Assembly (NCBI GenBank): GCA_900557045.1
Contig: USQY01000004.1
Coordinates: 1-54,859 of the forward strand
Origin: an uncultured Clostridium sp.
GTDB taxonomy: Bacteria > Bacillota > Clostridia > TANB77 > CAG-508
DNA: 54,859 bases
Direction: 5' to 3'
Shown: one piece after another, positions 36,221 to 45,060 of the stretch
Layout of the letters: each line of letters begins with the position of its first letter
How positions within the stretch are numbered: the first letter of the stretch is position 1
Program-made: the position numbers and the translations under genes
Notes under the pieces: model-generated
What the model saw: the letters and a program-made list of their open reading frames with translations, nothing else
Told to the model about the DNA's origin: nothing
Databases searched by the model: none

Positions 36221-37719
36221 CCTTTATGACCTCCTACTTCCTCATTTCTATCCTTTGCAGTTGCTCCCTCTTGAAGATTCATTCCTTTTAAAATAGCATT
36301 TTTTCCATATTTTTTCTTTATTTCAAGTAATGTTTTTTGTACTTTTCTTTCTTCTGTTTCTTCTTGTATTTGTTTACTTTTATTTGCTTCCACGACCTCA
36401 TAATTAGTGAATAAATCTAATTGTTCTCCTTGTGGTTTCTTTTCAACAAATGATTCATCAACAACATTACAAGCAGTTATATTTATTCTCCTAGTTAAAA
36501 GAATAGGATTAACAATTCTTTCATACAACTTCAATACCTCGGTCATAATGATTTTAGTTGATGATGTTCTATGATCTAAATTAACAGTTCCGTGGGAATG
36601 TTTTGGAATCTTTCTTCCATATCCATCAGTTACAACTTCACCATTATATTTTGAACTAATTTTAGAATTAGTTAAATTCTCAATATCATACCCTATTGTT
36701 AATACAAGTTGATTAGTTATTAAATGTTTTTCAACCAAGTCTAACACTAAATTATCCACCATTTCACTTACAATAAGTCTAGTCTTTGAATAATCATAGG
36801 GACAATGTAATACTTGTCCTTGACTTATACTATTTGATGTGGGTTTATAATTTTTTGCTTCACTAATAGTACAAGGTTCATAACCCCAAGCGTGATCAAT
36901 TAGAAATTCTGCATTAACACCAAATAGTTTAAATAATAAATCTTCATTATTTAATGACATTCTAGCAACATCACCCATTGTGAACATATTGTTTTGTTCT
37001 AATTTCTTTTCATACCCTTTTCCTACTCTCCAAAAATCAGTTAGAGGTCTATGATTCCATAATTGTTCCTTATAAGATTTTTCGTCTAACCTTGCCATAC
37101 GAACTCCGAATTTATTTGGTTTCATATGTTTTGCAGTAATATCCATTGCAACTTTTGCCAAATACATATTAGTACCTATTCCAGCAGTTGCAGTTATTCC
37201 AGTCGTTTTATATACATCCTCTATCATTTTTATAACTAATTCCTCTGCTGTCATTTTATAAAATTTTAAATAGTTAGTTATATCACAAAAAACTTCATCT
37301 ATTGAATATACCAATATATCTTCTGGTGCAATATATTTTAAATAAATATTATAAATATCTGTACTATACTTCATATATAATTTCATTCTTGGAATAGCTT
37401 TTATAAAATCAAGTTCTAAATTAGAATTACTTTTTAATTCAGAATCAATATAAGACCTTCCTGTAAATGGTTTATAATTGTTTTCTTTTCTTCTCTTATA
37501 ATTTACCTCTTTAACCTTTTGTTTTGCTTCAAACAATCTACATCTTCCAGATAAACCATAAGATTTAAGAGATGGAGAAACGGCAAGACATATTGTTTTA
37601 TCAGTTCTTGATTCATCTGCCACAACAAGATTAGTATTTAATGGATCAAGATTTCTTTCTCTACATTCTACTGAAGCATAAAAACTTTTTAAATCAATAC
37701 ACATATATGTCTTATCCAT
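36217..37719 (-). CDS. Y-family DNA polymerase (UmuC type)
   Basis: 500 aa. The catalytic residues are visible in YMCIDLKSFYASVECRERNL and ILVYSIDEVFCDITNYL, and GITATAGIGTNMYLAKVAMD and LTDFWRVGKGYEKKLEQNNM continue the polymerase core. The C-terminus is the little-finger domain (HGTVNLDHRTSSTKIIMTEV) plus a tail. Such polymerases copy past DNA damage. On conjugative elements they help transfer or replication under stress. It begins after AAAGGAGAAGG. No LexA-type box was spotted. Confidence 0.92.
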   Translation of the reverse strand: MDKTYMCIDLKSFYASVECRERNLDPLNTNLVVADESRTDKTICLAVSPSLKSYGLSGRCRLFEAKQKVKEVNYKRRKENNYKPFTGRSYIDSELKSNSNLELDFIKAIPRMKLYMKYSTDIYNIYLKYIAPEDILVYSIDEVFCDITNYLKFYKMTAEELVIKMIEDVYKTTGITATAGIGTNMYLAKVAMDITAKHMKPNKFGVRMARLDEKSYKEQLWNHRPLTDFWRVGKGYEKKLEQNNMFTMGDVARMSLNNEDLLFKLFGVNAEFLIDHAWGYEPCTISEAKNYKPTSNSISQGQVLHCPYDYSKTRLIVSEMVDNLVLDLVEKHLITNQLVLTIGYDIENLTNSKISSKYNGEVVTDGYGRKIPKHSHGTVNLDHRTSSTKIIMTEVLKLYERIVNPILLTRRINITACNVVDESFVEKKPQGEQLDLFTNYEVVEANKSKQIQEETEERKVQKTLLEIKKKYGKNAILKGMNLQEGATAKDRNEEVGGHKG

Positions 37720-37842
37720 ATTACCTTCTCCTTTCTCTTATGATTTTTTTGTTAATTATATTATATCATTAAAAAGCAACAAGCAACTCTTTCAAAATTT
37801 TTTTATAATATTTTTTCTAATTTCACCATTTTTATTTATCAA

Positions 37843-37885
37843 ACACAAAAAAAGATTATTCAAAATAGAATGAATAAATCTTTTC
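37843..37885 (-). terminator. Terminator ending the conjugation operon
   Basis: On the minus strand an imperfect hairpin (arms about 37850-37861 and 37871-37884, AAAGATT...AATCTTT) is followed by a T-run and lies 37 bases after the stop of the 44-aa gene. It marks the end of the conjugation module before the polymerase genes. Confidence 0.65.
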
Positions 37886-37921
37886 TCTACAAGATTATTA
37901 TTTTAATGACATAGTTAAAAA

Positions 37922-38056
37922 TTAGCGATGAAATGGGTCAATTCCTAAGGCAGCAAGTGGAAATAATAATATACCGAATAATATTCCTTTTATTAGTGCA
38001 AACATATATTTCATAATTGTAAACGGTAAAATTAATAGTTTAAACATAGTTTTCAT
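37922..38056 (-). CDS. Small hydrophobic protein, 44 aa
   Basis: Start at ATG 38056 after CGGAGGTGCG; a longer frame to 38104 has no ribosome binding site. The sequence is two short hydrophobic stretches (FKLLILPFTIMKYMFALI and KGILFGILLFPLAALGI) and a basic end. It is the last gene of the conjugation module. No family recognised; small membrane proteins in this place are common in these elements. Confidence 0.6.
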   Translation of the reverse strand: MKTMFKLLILPFTIMKYMFALIKGILFGILLFPLAALGIDPFHR

Positions 38057-38260
38057 TAGTCGCACCTCCGATTTAAGCATACCATTAAAATTATTTTCCC
38101 CCAAGTTTTTTCTAGCATTTTACATATTTTTCTTGTAAGTGTAAAATGATTTATTATTTTATGTATCAAGGCTATCTCTTAATTTTAGAAATAACCTTTT
38201 TTATTTTAGTATATAGAATTAGTATTCCTATACTTAATTTTAAAATTGCAAATAGCATAC

Positions 38261-39898
38261 TTACTCAGCCTTAAAATAATTAAATTGAGATGATTTACTC
38301 CACTCGTATGCACTCCACATATCCGTTTGATTAGACGCTGGATCAACCATAATAACATTATTACCATTTACTCCCGTAACTGCAACCCAATGTTGATTTC
38401 CCGGTGTTGCTCCTTTTACTTCTTCCGTTACAAAATAACCTGCATTTACATATTGAGTAATTAAGGCTAATTTTTCGTTTCTGCTTTTTCCTCTTAAATT
38501 GACATTACCTACATATTTAAAGTTTGGAACGACATTACTAATCGGTCCATAATATAAATTACCTCTTTCATCAAAGCCACCATTTTTATTTAATGCTTCT
38601 ACAAATGTTCCCGGATTAAATGGTTCTATATTTGGTGTAGGTACTCCTGACTTTTCAATTAGTATTGCTATTGAAGTAACTAGGCAACCAATATTTCCTA
38701 TTGTACTATTAGTATTACCTATTTTTATATTGGACCAACTCTGTCCTGCTTGTCGCCAATTAACATATTCACCTGAATCATTAGCCCCATAAATAACTCC
38801 GTTCCACAAACTTGCATATTTGTTATCAGTAAGTTCTGCTAATTGTTTATTCTGAGCAGGTGAAAAGTGATAATCATTTTTCATTTGTTCTAGTGTCTTT
38901 GTGTTTATCTTGATATGCAATACTTTCTTTTGTACTTGTTTAGGCATTTCATCTGCATTAGTTCCTTGTTCTGTAACCATTTCATCTTTTACTTCTGATG
39001 TCAAACTATTCATATCCCAGAATATTTGTTTAATAACATTTTTCTTATTATCATCTATTGTCATTACATCTTGTTGATTCACACCATTAGATTGTTTTAT
39101 TGTATATACTGTTAGAACATCTTTCCAACTTGCCATACTCCCCTCTAAAACATAATCGTCGTGTGGATTAGAGTCTTGAATAGATTGTAACTTATCAGAA
39201 AATTCCTGATTACATTCTGCTACAACTGTATTCATTGTAATAGAATTAGCACTCGTTTTTTGACTACTAAAAAATATACCAAAAATTGAACTACACATTA
39301 AAGCAACTAGACATATAACTATGATAACTATCACGGCTACCCAACCTCCTGCAACAATGGCAGCAACCAAAGCCTTTGTTCCGGCTATGATTGCTTTTAT
39401 TGCAGATATTGTTGTTTTAATTGCCACCTTAACTCCTTGTGCAGTTCTCTTGGCTGTTTCTTTTGCAATTTGCATTGTTCTTTTACTTGCCTTAATCGTT
39501 TCTTTGGCAGTCTTTTCAGTTTTCTTTGCCACTTCTTTACTTGTTTTAATAGCAGCTTTAGTATTTCTAACTGTTGATTTTACTTTTCTTTTATCTTTTA
39601 TTTTCTTTTTTAATTGTTTGATTTTTGCCTTTGATTTCTGATAATTTTCCTTGGTTTTCATAAATGATTTTTGACCTTGTTTATTAAATTGATTAACACT
39701 TTCATCAAAGGCTCTATCAGTAGCAAACTTTATTTTATTACTTGCATATTCATTACTGTTAATATCATTACTAACAGTTTCTTCTGCTTTTTCTTTTGTT
39801 CTTACAATATTATCTTTAAATCTTTCGGTTTGAACTACTGCTTTGTTAATTGTTTTTACACCTTTTTTTGCTATATCTTTGACTTTAATGTCTGCCAA
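38261..39898 (-). CDS. Conjugation-associated membrane protein with C39-like peptidase domain
   Basis: 545 aa from TTG 39898 with a strong GGAGG 8 bases before it; a GTG at 39907 overlaps that site. Lysine-rich coiled helices fill residues 1-170, then a membrane segment (VAAIVAGGWVAVIVIIVICL) at about 180-205. The C-terminal domain fits a papain-like C39-type fold: catalytic cysteine in NIGCLVTSIAILIE, histidine in NQHWVAVTG, aspartate in VMVDPAS. In related elements this place is held by a VirB1-like wall hydrolase (lysozyme plus NlpC/P60). It may open the wall for the transfer channel. Confidence 0.8.
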   Translation of the reverse strand: MADIKVKDIAKKGVKTINKAVVQTERFKDNIVRTKEKAEETVSNDINSNEYASNKIKFATDRAFDESVNQFNKQGQKSFMKTKENYQKSKAKIKQLKKKIKDKRKVKSTVRNTKAAIKTSKEVAKKTEKTAKETIKASKRTMQIAKETAKRTAQGVKVAIKTTISAIKAIIAGTKALVAAIVAGGWVAVIVIIVICLVALMCSSIFGIFFSSQKTSANSITMNTVVAECNQEFSDKLQSIQDSNPHDDYVLEGSMASWKDVLTVYTIKQSNGVNQQDVMTIDDNKKNVIKQIFWDMNSLTSEVKDEMVTEQGTNADEMPKQVQKKVLHIKINTKTLEQMKNDYHFSPAQNKQLAELTDNKYASLWNGVIYGANDSGEYVNWRQAGQSWSNIKIGNTNSTIGNIGCLVTSIAILIEKSGVPTPNIEPFNPGTFVEALNKNGGFDERGNLYYGPISNVVPNFKYVGNVNLRGKSRNEKLALITQYVNAGYFVTEEVKGATPGNQHWVAVTGVNGNNVIMVDPASNQTDMWSAYEWSKSSQFNYFKAE

Positions 39899-39917
39899 GA
39901 TAACCACCTCCTAACTG

Positions 39918-42260
39918 TTAATTACCTTCGCCGGGTTTTGTAGTCATAAGTTTATATAGTTTAGTATTTGTTGGAAATTTATTTATAAATGGAACTAATG
40001 AACTGCCTACTTTTAATAGTCCTTGTCCTGCTCCTACATTTGTGATATACCCCATTTGTAGTTCTGATATATTAAGTAATTTTGCTAATTCTAATCTATC
40101 GGTACTAGCCTGATTTAACATTACTATAAACTCACTATTGGCTAACATTGTTCTAGCAGTATGACTTTGTAATAAATCATCAACATTCTGTGTTATACCA
40201 GTACAATATGCACCGTACTTTCTAACACGCTTCCATAAAGTGAATAGGAAGTTAGCAGAATACTCGTGTTGAAATAATAGATAAATTTCATCAATAAAAA
40301 TAAAGGTATTTCTACCTTTACTCCTGTTTGTGGTTATTCTATTTAAAATACTATCAAGAACTACTAACATACCAATAGGTAATAATTGCTTTCCTAAATC
40401 TAAAATGTCATAGCACAATAATCTGTTATTAGTATCAACATTTGTGTTTTTAGCAAAGGTATTTAAACTACCATTTGTAAATAGTTCAATCGCTAACGCA
40501 ATTTCTTTTGCTTCTGGTTCATTTTGTTTTAATAATTCTTCTCTAAAATCTTGTAATGTTGGTGGAACACCTTGATAATTTCCTTGTTGATAATGTCTAT
40601 AAACCGAAGCAGTACATCTATCTATAATGCTTTTTTGCTTTGGTCCAAGATTATTTCCACCAATCAACTGTTCACATAGAGAAAGTATAAACTCTGATTT
40701 CAAAATTACTGGGTTAGCACCATCTCCATATTCACTATTTAAGTCCATAGCATTTATATGATTATTACTTGTTGCAGATATATGAATTACCTCTCCACCA
40801 AGGGCATTTATCAACTGTGAATACTCACGCTCTGGATCAATAATTATTACATCTGCATTAGGGTCACGAAGTATTACTGATACAATTTCGTTCTTTCCAG
40901 TAAATGATTTACCAGAACCAGAAACTCCAAGAATAAACGAATTACCATTTAATAATTGTCGTCTATCTGCAATAATCATATTTTTACTTATAACATTTTG
41001 ACCATAATAAATTCCGTTTTCGTGATTTATCTCTTGTACTCTAAAAGGTATAAATACTGCTAGACTTTCAGTAGTCAAAGTTCTTAATGCGTCTATCTTT
41101 CTAACTCCAAATGGCATTACTGTATTTAGTCCATCCATTTGTTGATATTTAAGTATTGAGAACTGACATAAATGTTTTCTTGCAGTAGTTAATAGACTTT
41201 CAGTATCATTATCTAATTGTTCCTTACTATCTGCCGTATGCACCATTGTTAATACACTTAAAAACATTCTTTGGTCACGAGTTGTTAAATCATCTAAAAA
41301 CTCTTTTGATTCAATTCTTTGTTGCTCTAAATCATAAGGTATTACTGCACTAAAATTATTATTAGAGTTTTGTCTTCTTTGCCAGTTAGTTATATTAGTT
41401 TCAACACCTAATCTTCTATTCTCTACCTCTCTAACTGCCTCGTCCATAGGAACTGGTATGACATCAATACTCATCATCATATTTCTGTTTAAATCTGTAA
41501 GTTCTGCTACCATATTGTCCTTAATATAACTTGCATATTCTTTTAAGAAAATGACTCTACCATATTTCTTACCCATTTTAAAATAATCTTTTTCAAACTC
41601 AAAACTATCAGGGCATATAAAATCTTTAAAACTATGTCCTTTTTTCATATTTTGTATCATATCAAAAGTAAAAGCATTTTCCTCTCCTTGTCTATAAAAA
41701 TCGTGACATAGTCTTAATCTATCTTCTGCTTCTAATTCAATACATTTTGACCCTAGTTGTGAAAAGTGATTTATTAAATCAGCACTAATTCTTGTAAAAT
41801 AGTTTCTTGCTTCTTCTACACTTTTTTTATTAACAGAAACTGTTATAAATTTTTCTTGTGTAATTCCGTTTGCTCCTGTTGCTTTATCTAAAAGCATTTT
41901 ATTATATTCTTTCCTATATTCATCTAACTTATCATTAGATAATGGTAATAAAATATTTTTTTCAAAGTCTATTTTGTTTAATCTTCTATTTAATATAGTT
42001 ATTTTAGTGGTTGCTCCTGTATCAAAGGAATTTAATAACTCACTATATTCTAAAAACATACCCTCTTTATCTGCCCTACTTGCAACTGCATAGTTTATAT
42101 CAGTAAAACGGTAACATTTTGAATATTTATTTTTTCCTACTTGAAATATTCCATCTTGCCATATTCTAGTAACAGGTATAACATCTTGTATTCCTTTTGG
42201 CACTACAAATGCTTCTTTATCTTGTTTGAATAGTGTTCTTAATGTCTTCACTATTTTCAC
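39918..42260 (-). CDS. VirB4-like conjugation ATPase
   Basis: 780 aa. Walker A GVSGSGKSFTGKNE lies near residue 445 and Walker B FIFIDEIYLLF near 650, followed by RKYGAYCTGITQNVDDLL. This is the CD1110/TcpF-type VirB4 of Firmicute type IV secretion systems, which powers pilus or channel assembly at the membrane. Its start overlaps the PrgI gene by 44 bases. AAGGAGGGTG precedes the start. The gene is intact. Confidence 0.95.
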   Translation of the reverse strand: MKIVKTLRTLFKQDKEAFVVPKGIQDVIPVTRIWQDGIFQVGKNKYSKCYRFTDINYAVASRADKEGMFLEYSELLNSFDTGATTKITILNRRLNKIDFEKNILLPLSNDKLDEYRKEYNKMLLDKATGANGITQEKFITVSVNKKSVEEARNYFTRISADLINHFSQLGSKCIELEAEDRLRLCHDFYRQGEENAFTFDMIQNMKKGHSFKDFICPDSFEFEKDYFKMGKKYGRVIFLKEYASYIKDNMVAELTDLNRNMMMSIDVIPVPMDEAVREVENRRLGVETNITNWQRRQNSNNNFSAVIPYDLEQQRIESKEFLDDLTTRDQRMFLSVLTMVHTADSKEQLDNDTESLLTTARKHLCQFSILKYQQMDGLNTVMPFGVRKIDALRTLTTESLAVFIPFRVQEINHENGIYYGQNVISKNMIIADRRQLLNGNSFILGVSGSGKSFTGKNEIVSVILRDPNADVIIIDPEREYSQLINALGGEVIHISATSNNHINAMDLNSEYGDGANPVILKSEFILSLCEQLIGGNNLGPKQKSIIDRCTASVYRHYQQGNYQGVPPTLQDFREELLKQNEPEAKEIALAIELFTNGSLNTFAKNTNVDTNNRLLCYDILDLGKQLLPIGMLVVLDSILNRITTNRSKGRNTFIFIDEIYLLFQHEYSANFLFTLWKRVRKYGAYCTGITQNVDDLLQSHTARTMLANSEFIVMLNQASTDRLELAKLLNISELQMGYITNVGAGQGLLKVGSSLVPFINKFPTNTKLYKLMTTKPGEGN

Positions 42261-42597
42261 CCTCCTTTTCTAATTTATCTTTTAATAATTCGTAGTAAAA
42301 ATTAACTGGTTTAAAAGTTAGATTCTTTGGTATTAAAAACTCTGATTTAATATAGGCGTATAAAAACTTTTCGGCTGTCATACCGTTATAAGTTACAAAA
42401 CCTATTGCAGCAAAAGGTGCAGCACCTAATATACATACCCAAGACAAAGTTTCTATTCCAAAGTGTCCTTTTAATAAAAAGTATAATAATACTGCTACAC
42501 CACAAGCCAATATAGAAAAAACGAACTGTCTTAATGACAGTCCGAAGAAAATGCTTTCTGTATAGTTTCTTATTTCCCTATTTATTTTTACTTCCAT
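42217..42597 (-). CDS. PrgI family protein, VirB3-like
   Basis: 126 aa. The start KINREIRNYTESIFFGLSLR and two adjacent membrane segments (FVFSILACGVAVLLYFLL, WVCILGAAPFAAIGFV) are typical of PrgI-family proteins, the VirB3 counterpart in Gram-positive systems. The C-terminal tail reaches into the cytosol. It precedes and overlaps the VirB4 gene, the standard order. Confidence 0.9.
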   Translation of the reverse strand: MEVKINREIRNYTESIFFGLSLRQFVFSILACGVAVLLYFLLKGHFGIETLSWVCILGAAPFAAIGFVTYNGMTAEKFLYAYIKSEFLIPKNLTFKPVNFYYELLKDKLEKEGENSEDIKNTIQTR

Positions 42598-42603
42598 TTA
42601 TAC

Positions 42604-43800
42604 CTACCTTTCTTTGTCCTTTTTATTTTTATCAAATGTGTTTGCAAGATTTCCACCGGACAATACTTTATTAAAATCTTGCTTTGCTTTTGAAATATTT
42701 TCGTTATAATAATAGCCATACGCCCAGTCAATTTTTTTATCAGTGATTTTATAGTTAAATGCAATAATATATTCTTTACTATTGTCTTTCATTGTTTTTT
42801 CAATTAAAGCAACTGGTTGCTTATTTCTATAACCTAAATCTATAACATACATACCACCATCAAGCATTCTAGTAGTATCTCTATCAATTGTTTCTCCAAT
42901 AAATAAACTGTGTTGTTCTCTTATGAAATCCTTGTTATCATTTACCCAACTTTCTAACATTTCATAAGAAGAATATTTTTCATTTTTGTATTCTTCGCTC
43001 TTTAAAAATTCCCCTGCAATCATATTGCAGAAATCATAACTAACATCATTTTCCGGTGTTGATGATTTTGAAAGCATATCATTTAACAAGTCGTATCCTA
43101 ATACAAATGTGAAATATGCCTTTTCACTTTCTATAACAGTTTTATCAATATAAAACTCATCTATATAATCTCTAACATTTTGTTTTAATCCAATAGTATT
43201 TAGTGAAACTGTTTCTATTTCTTCCTTTTTGTCATAATCTTGTTCATTTTCATATATATGGACAAGGTTTTCTTTTGGATTATCCAAATTTAAGTCATCA
43301 GCCTCTATAATATAACCTTTATATTTCATAGTATCATTTATTGCTAGTCCTTCAAAATATTGCATAACATCTGGTGTATCAAAACCAGTCTTTTTATCCA
43401 AATATTCTTTTGTAATTCCATTGTCTGCACAATATTGTAGATATGCTTGAACTCCATCTTTGTAATCAATATCTTCTGGATATAACTCGTGAATAGAGTT
43501 CCAAATAGAATAGTGAACTTCATCAGTCATATAGCCAATTCTTTTACCTTCTTCTAAATAGTTATAGATATAATAATCAAAATTATAATCCCACTCTGGA
43601 ACTTCAAGATACCCTCCATCATACTCCTTAGTAAAAGGTGTAAACTCTATTGCTTCACCATAATCATCACTTGCTAATACAAAAATATTATCATTATCTG
43701 GATCATACAAAATATAATCAATGTGTTTATTTTGATGTTCCATTGAATCTTTTAAAAAAGTTTCTATATCATTTTTTATTTTTTCTATCTTTTCGTTCAT
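42604..43800 (-). CDS. Hypothetical 398-aa protein inside the transfer operon
   Basis: Acidic, soluble, no membrane segment and no recognised domain. It shows a repeated mix of Asp/Glu/Tyr-rich helices (FDYYIYNYLEEGKRIGYMTD) and an internal beta-rich stretch (YVIDLGYRNKQPVALIEK). It lies between the TrbL-like and PrgI genes with gaps of 6-11 bases, so it is co-expressed with the channel. It may be an antirestriction or regulatory cargo gene; large acidic proteins from conjugative elements sometimes mimic DNA, but that is speculation. Confidence 0.6.
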   Translation of the reverse strand: MNEKIEKIKNDIETFLKDSMEHQNKHIDYILYDPDNDNIFVLASDDYGEAIEFTPFTKEYDGGYLEVPEWDYNFDYYIYNYLEEGKRIGYMTDEVHYSIWNSIHELYPEDIDYKDGVQAYLQYCADNGITKEYLDKKTGFDTPDVMQYFEGLAINDTMKYKGYIIEADDLNLDNPKENLVHIYENEQDYDKKEEIETVSLNTIGLKQNVRDYIDEFYIDKTVIESEKAYFTFVLGYDLLNDMLSKSSTPENDVSYDFCNMIAGEFLKSEEYKNEKYSSYEMLESWVNDNKDFIREQHSLFIGETIDRDTTRMLDGGMYVIDLGYRNKQPVALIEKTMKDNSKEYIIAFNYKITDKKIDWAYGYYYNENISKAKQDFNKVLSGGNLANTFDKNKKDKER

Positions 43801-43811
43801 TTGACACCTCC

Positions 43812-44648
43812 TTATAATCCCATCATTTCACGAACGACTCTATCAGATAATTTTATTGTTCCTACAAGCACTAACATATTGAAAATTAATTCTCCAATAT
43901 ATTTCCACACCTGCGTGACTGCTGCTGCATTTGCGTCCACTACTGGTGGTGAACTTGCAAATAGAGAGAATATAATACAAGATAAGACTATAATTGCTCC
44001 CTCTAAACAAACGGCACAATAAGATTTAATAAAACTCTTCCCAACACTTTGTGTAGGTTCTCCTGCAAAAGTAGATAAGGGTATCGGTGCTATTGCAGTA
44101 TAAAGATATAACTTAAAGAATCTACCATAAACAGTCATTATCATTATGAAAGATAATACTGTAATAAATAAGCCACCAATTAGTGTGACTGCCCATAGTG
44201 GTATGGATTCAAAGAAACCACATTTTTCTACTGCCGTTATAATTTCTTGTGGTAATGTTGTGCTTGTTGCTCCACCTAGTCCTGAAGCCTGAATAATTGT
44301 AGATATAACTCCTTGAACTATCTTAAATAATGAAAGCATTAAATCAAGTCCGTACGTTACCACTATCTTTGCGATTACGAATCGTATAAATAATTTAAGA
44401 GCGTGTTCCGGTTTCTTTACTTCTGTTATAGAGCCACAAGTTTTCATTACACCAACTACAAAGAATAAAACTAACAATGCAAGTCCAATGGCTTGAACAG
44501 CACCGTGAATATTTAGAATTACATTCCAAATACTTCCACCTTTAAAAGTTTCCGGAGTTTGCGTAACTAATTGCCATATTTCTCCTAACTTTGAGTTCCA
44601 AGTATCAAGTGCATTTTGTAAATTTTGCACTACCCAATTATCGCTCAA
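43812..44648 (-). CDS. TrbL/VirB6-like channel protein
   Basis: 278 aa from a TTG at 44648 with GGAGG eight bases before it (a GTG at 44657 overlaps that site). At least five membrane segments, for example AIGLALLVLFFVVGVMKTC, AVTLIGGLFITVLSFIMIM and AVCLEGAIIVLSCIIFSLFA. The motif TAIAPIPLSTFAG is typical of the CD0411-like/TrbL group in C. difficile elements. It forms part of the inner-membrane channel, like VirB6. It follows the pilin-like gene by 67 bases. Confidence 0.88.
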   Translation of the reverse strand: MSDNWVVQNLQNALDTWNSKLGEIWQLVTQTPETFKGGSIWNVILNIHGAVQAIGLALLVLFFVVGVMKTCGSITEVKKPEHALKLFIRFVIAKIVVTYGLDLMLSLFKIVQGVISTIIQASGLGGATSTTLPQEIITAVEKCGFFESIPLWAVTLIGGLFITVLSFIMIMTVYGRFFKLYLYTAIAPIPLSTFAGEPTQSVGKSFIKSYCAVCLEGAIIVLSCIIFSLFASSPPVVDANAAAVTQVWKYIGELIFNMLVLVGTIKLSDRVVREMMGL

Positions 44649-44715
44649 TATTAACACCTCCTTGTAAAAATAAGATGAGGACGAGTAGAATATTTACTCG
44701 CCCTTTGATAATTGC

Positions 44716-45060
44716 TTAACCTGTTATCATGTTTAAGATTTCTTTTGCAAATGTGATAACAATACCACCTGCAACTGTCAAGAAACCATTGGCTCTTTGA
44801 CTAGGGTCGTGACTCTTTAATGACAACCCTACTTGAACTATACCAAAGCCTAGCAAAATCATACCTATTGCTCTAATTAGTCCGAAGATAAAGTTAGATA
44901 AGTTATTTACAACAGTCATTGGATCATCTGCTGCTAAAACATTCATACTTGTTCCAATGGTTATTGCAAAAAGACTTACTCCTAATACATAAGCCTTAAA
45001 TAATTTCTTTCCTTTACTACTCATTTTTAATTGTTTACTATTTTTATTCATAAATTTCAT
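44716..45060 (-). CDS. Maff2/VirB2-like pilin-type protein
   Basis: 114 aa. A signal-like segment (VLGVSLFAITIGTSMNVLAA) ends in an Ala-rich cleavage site, and two hydrophobic segments follow (FIFGLIRAIGMILLGFGIVQ; GFLTVAGGIVITFAKEILNM), as in VirB2 pilins and the Maff2 family. The sequence SHDPSQRANGFL is the usual Maff2 loop. It overlaps the VirD4 stop by 4 bases. It probably builds the extracellular or membrane part of the transfer channel. Confidence 0.85.
   Translation of the reverse strand: MKFMNKNSKQLKMSSKGKKLFKAYVLGVSLFAITIGTSMNVLAADDPMTVVNNLSNFIFGLIRAIGMILLGFGIVQVGLSLKSHDPSQRANGFLTVAGGIVITFAKEILNMITG

Noticed and set aside
38168..38205. Hairpin with T-run after the peptidase gene
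   Set aside because: The T-run is on the plus strand, opposite to all genes nearby.
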